In this document: positions 44,056 to 44,790 of the stretch, in pieces
Layout of the letters: every line of letters begins with the position of its first letter
Position numbering within the stretch: the stretch's first letter is position 1
Source: Marivita sp. XM-24bin2
Lineage (GTDB): Bacteria; Pseudomonadota; Alphaproteobacteria; Rhodobacterales; Rhodobacteraceae
Direction: 5' to 3'
Length of the DNA stretch: 44,790 nucleotides
NCBI GenBank assembly: GCA_003149565.1
Contig: QCWH01000032.1
Coordinates: forward strand, 1-44,790
Notes under the pieces: generated by a model
Seen by the model: only the letters and a program-made list of their open reading frames with translations
Database searches by the model: none
What the model was told of the DNA's origin: nothing
Position numbers and translations under genes: made by a program

Positions 44056-44790
44056 TCGAACGTCCAGTTCCTGCGCCGAGGAACGCGGACAGCCAGCATC
44101 GGCTTCAGAAGCGGAGACCTGAAGCGCGTCAGATCAAGCGCTTCGTGCACGCCGATGGTCTTTTCGCCGTTCAACCGCGTTTCGACCATTGAGCGTGAGT
44201 AGAAAGGTGCATCGAGCATGTTCATCACTTGGCGTGGGCGAAAGCCGTAATCGCCTCGGGTTTCACGGCGGACTGCCCAGAGTGAACGTTTAAACTCAAG
44301 CTGTGGCGGAAGGTCGATTTCTGTTGCCGTACCGTCAGGATCGAAATGAAAGCCCGATCCAAGTTCTGATCCGTCCAATCTGGTGGCATCATAGAAACAC
44401 GTGCTGCCACCTGCGGCCGGGTATCTGCCCCATGTCCAGTACGAAAAATCTTCCTCCAAGGCGCGGGTGCCAAAATTGGCATCGAAATAGCCGTGGCCGT
44501 CCCATTGCCAGCCGGGCGCTTCGAGATCGACAGAGATATCCGAAACAGGACCGAACGGTCGCCAGATATGGGCGCCGTCATCTGTCAGGGGGAGTTCAAC
44601 CGAAGTGATGGTGCTGGGCGTGACGGTGATGGTGCCGCGGACTCGACTCACCAGCGGAGGCGACGAGATTTCGTTGATGTCGATCACAAGCTTGCCGTTG
44701 ATCCAGCGCATGGAGGACGGGCCGACAGTGAAATTGTTGGCGCTCTGACGCAGGGCAGGGCTGCCACGGTCTGTCATAGTGAACCGCCCG
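44052..44790 (-). CDS. crtC: Hydroxyneurosporene synthase (carotenoid 1,2-hydratase), 5' end cut by window
   Basis: CrtC adds water to the 1,2 double bond of neurosporene or lycopene. About 245 C-terminal residues are visible; the frame stays open through the window edge (GRFTMTDRG), so the N-terminal part, including the start, lies beyond it. CrtC features seen are TMTDRGSPALRQSANNFTVGPSSMRW, GYFDANFGTRALEEDFSYWTWGR and the C-terminal EALDLTRFRSPLLKPMLAVRVPRR. The ATG at 44777 is internal and is not the start. The order crtI-crtB-tspO facing crtC is the standard Rhodobacteraceae order. Confidence 0.92.
   Translation of the reverse strand, partial: GRFTMTDRGSPALRQSANNFTVGPSSMRWINGKLVIDINEISSPPLVSRVRGTITVTPSTITSVELPLTDDGAHIWRPFGPVSDISVDLEAPGWQWDGHGYFDANFGTRALEEDFSYWTWGRYPAAGGSTCFYDATRLDGSELGSGFHFDPDGTATEIDLPPQLEFKRSLWAVRRETRGDYGFRPRQVMNMLDAPFYSRSMVETRLNGEKTIGVHEALDLTRFRSPLLKPMLAVRVPRRRNWTFD

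Noticed and set aside
1-44790. Mobile elements, CRISPR arrays, tRNA or rRNA genes
   Set aside because: I looked for transposase or integrase motifs, regularly spaced repeats and tRNA-like cloverleaf ends in the gaps and found none; nearly all sequence is explained by core genes.

Overview
The window looks like a chromosomal segment of a Roseobacter-group member of the Rhodobacteraceae (Alphaproteobacteria), probably an aerobic anoxygenic phototroph. The grounds are: (i) the run rho-mnmE-mnmG-rsmG-parA-parB facing maf-aroE-coaE-dnaQ across an AT-rich gap, a layout typical of alphaproteobacterial replication origins; (ii) three perfect 16-bp parS palindromes; (iii) the start of a photosynthesis gene cluster in the Rhodobacteraceae order bchO-bchD-bchI-crtA / crtI-crtB-tspO / crtC, with two PpsR/CrtJ-type operators. 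Gene packing is very dense, with many ATGA and 8-nt overlaps, and the window is about 95% coding by eye. I see no insertion sequence, prophage, CRISPR array, tRNA or rRNA.

Layout. 1-4.6 kb: a truncated ABC exporter, then hslO (Hsp33), a CoA-type Nudix hydrolase and cca on the minus strand. 4.7-6.9 kb: a second Nudix gene, a response regulator fused to a PP2C phosphatase (RbaY-like) and a divergent small HPt protein. 6.9-9.7 kb: an SDR, ilvA and an unknown membrane protein. 9.8-13.1 kb: argG with a strong terminator, a secreted DUF7282-like protein, a sulfotransferase-like protein and an exported MsrA. 13.1-23.2 kb: rbsK, maeB, mutS, hrcA-grpE and rph-rdgB-hemW. 23.2-30.0 kb: the partition and tRNA-modification run parB-parA-rsmG-mnmG-mnmE-rho, read away from the gap. 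30.0-30.5 kb: the candidate oriC. 30.5-36.6 kb: maf-aroE-coaE-dnaQ, then secB and fxsA on the opposite strand, then a Tim44-domain gene, mltA and an Smr gene. 36.6-44.8 kb: bacteriochlorophyll and carotenoid genes, running off the window inside crtC.

How the parts work together. Genes left of the origin (parB to rho) and right of it (maf to dnaQ) are both read away from it, so they lie on the leading strands. The three parS sites lie 2.6-5 kb from the candidate origin, inside rsmG and at the start of mnmG, next to the genes for ParA and ParB. BchI and BchD are two magnesium chelatase subunits, and BchO is an associated hydrolase. CrtB, CrtI, CrtC and CrtA cover phytoene synthesis, desaturation, hydration and keto-group addition of the spheroidene/spheroidenone route. 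The divergent crtA/crtI promoter region carries both PpsR-type sites, so both arms are probably repressed together by PpsR in response to oxygen and light.

Nothing here is clearly a new biological system. The most informative points are the candidate origin, the parS sites fused into coding and start-codon sequence, the photosynthesis cluster starting only about 6 kb from the origin with no mobile-element scar, and the RbaY-like/HPt pair.
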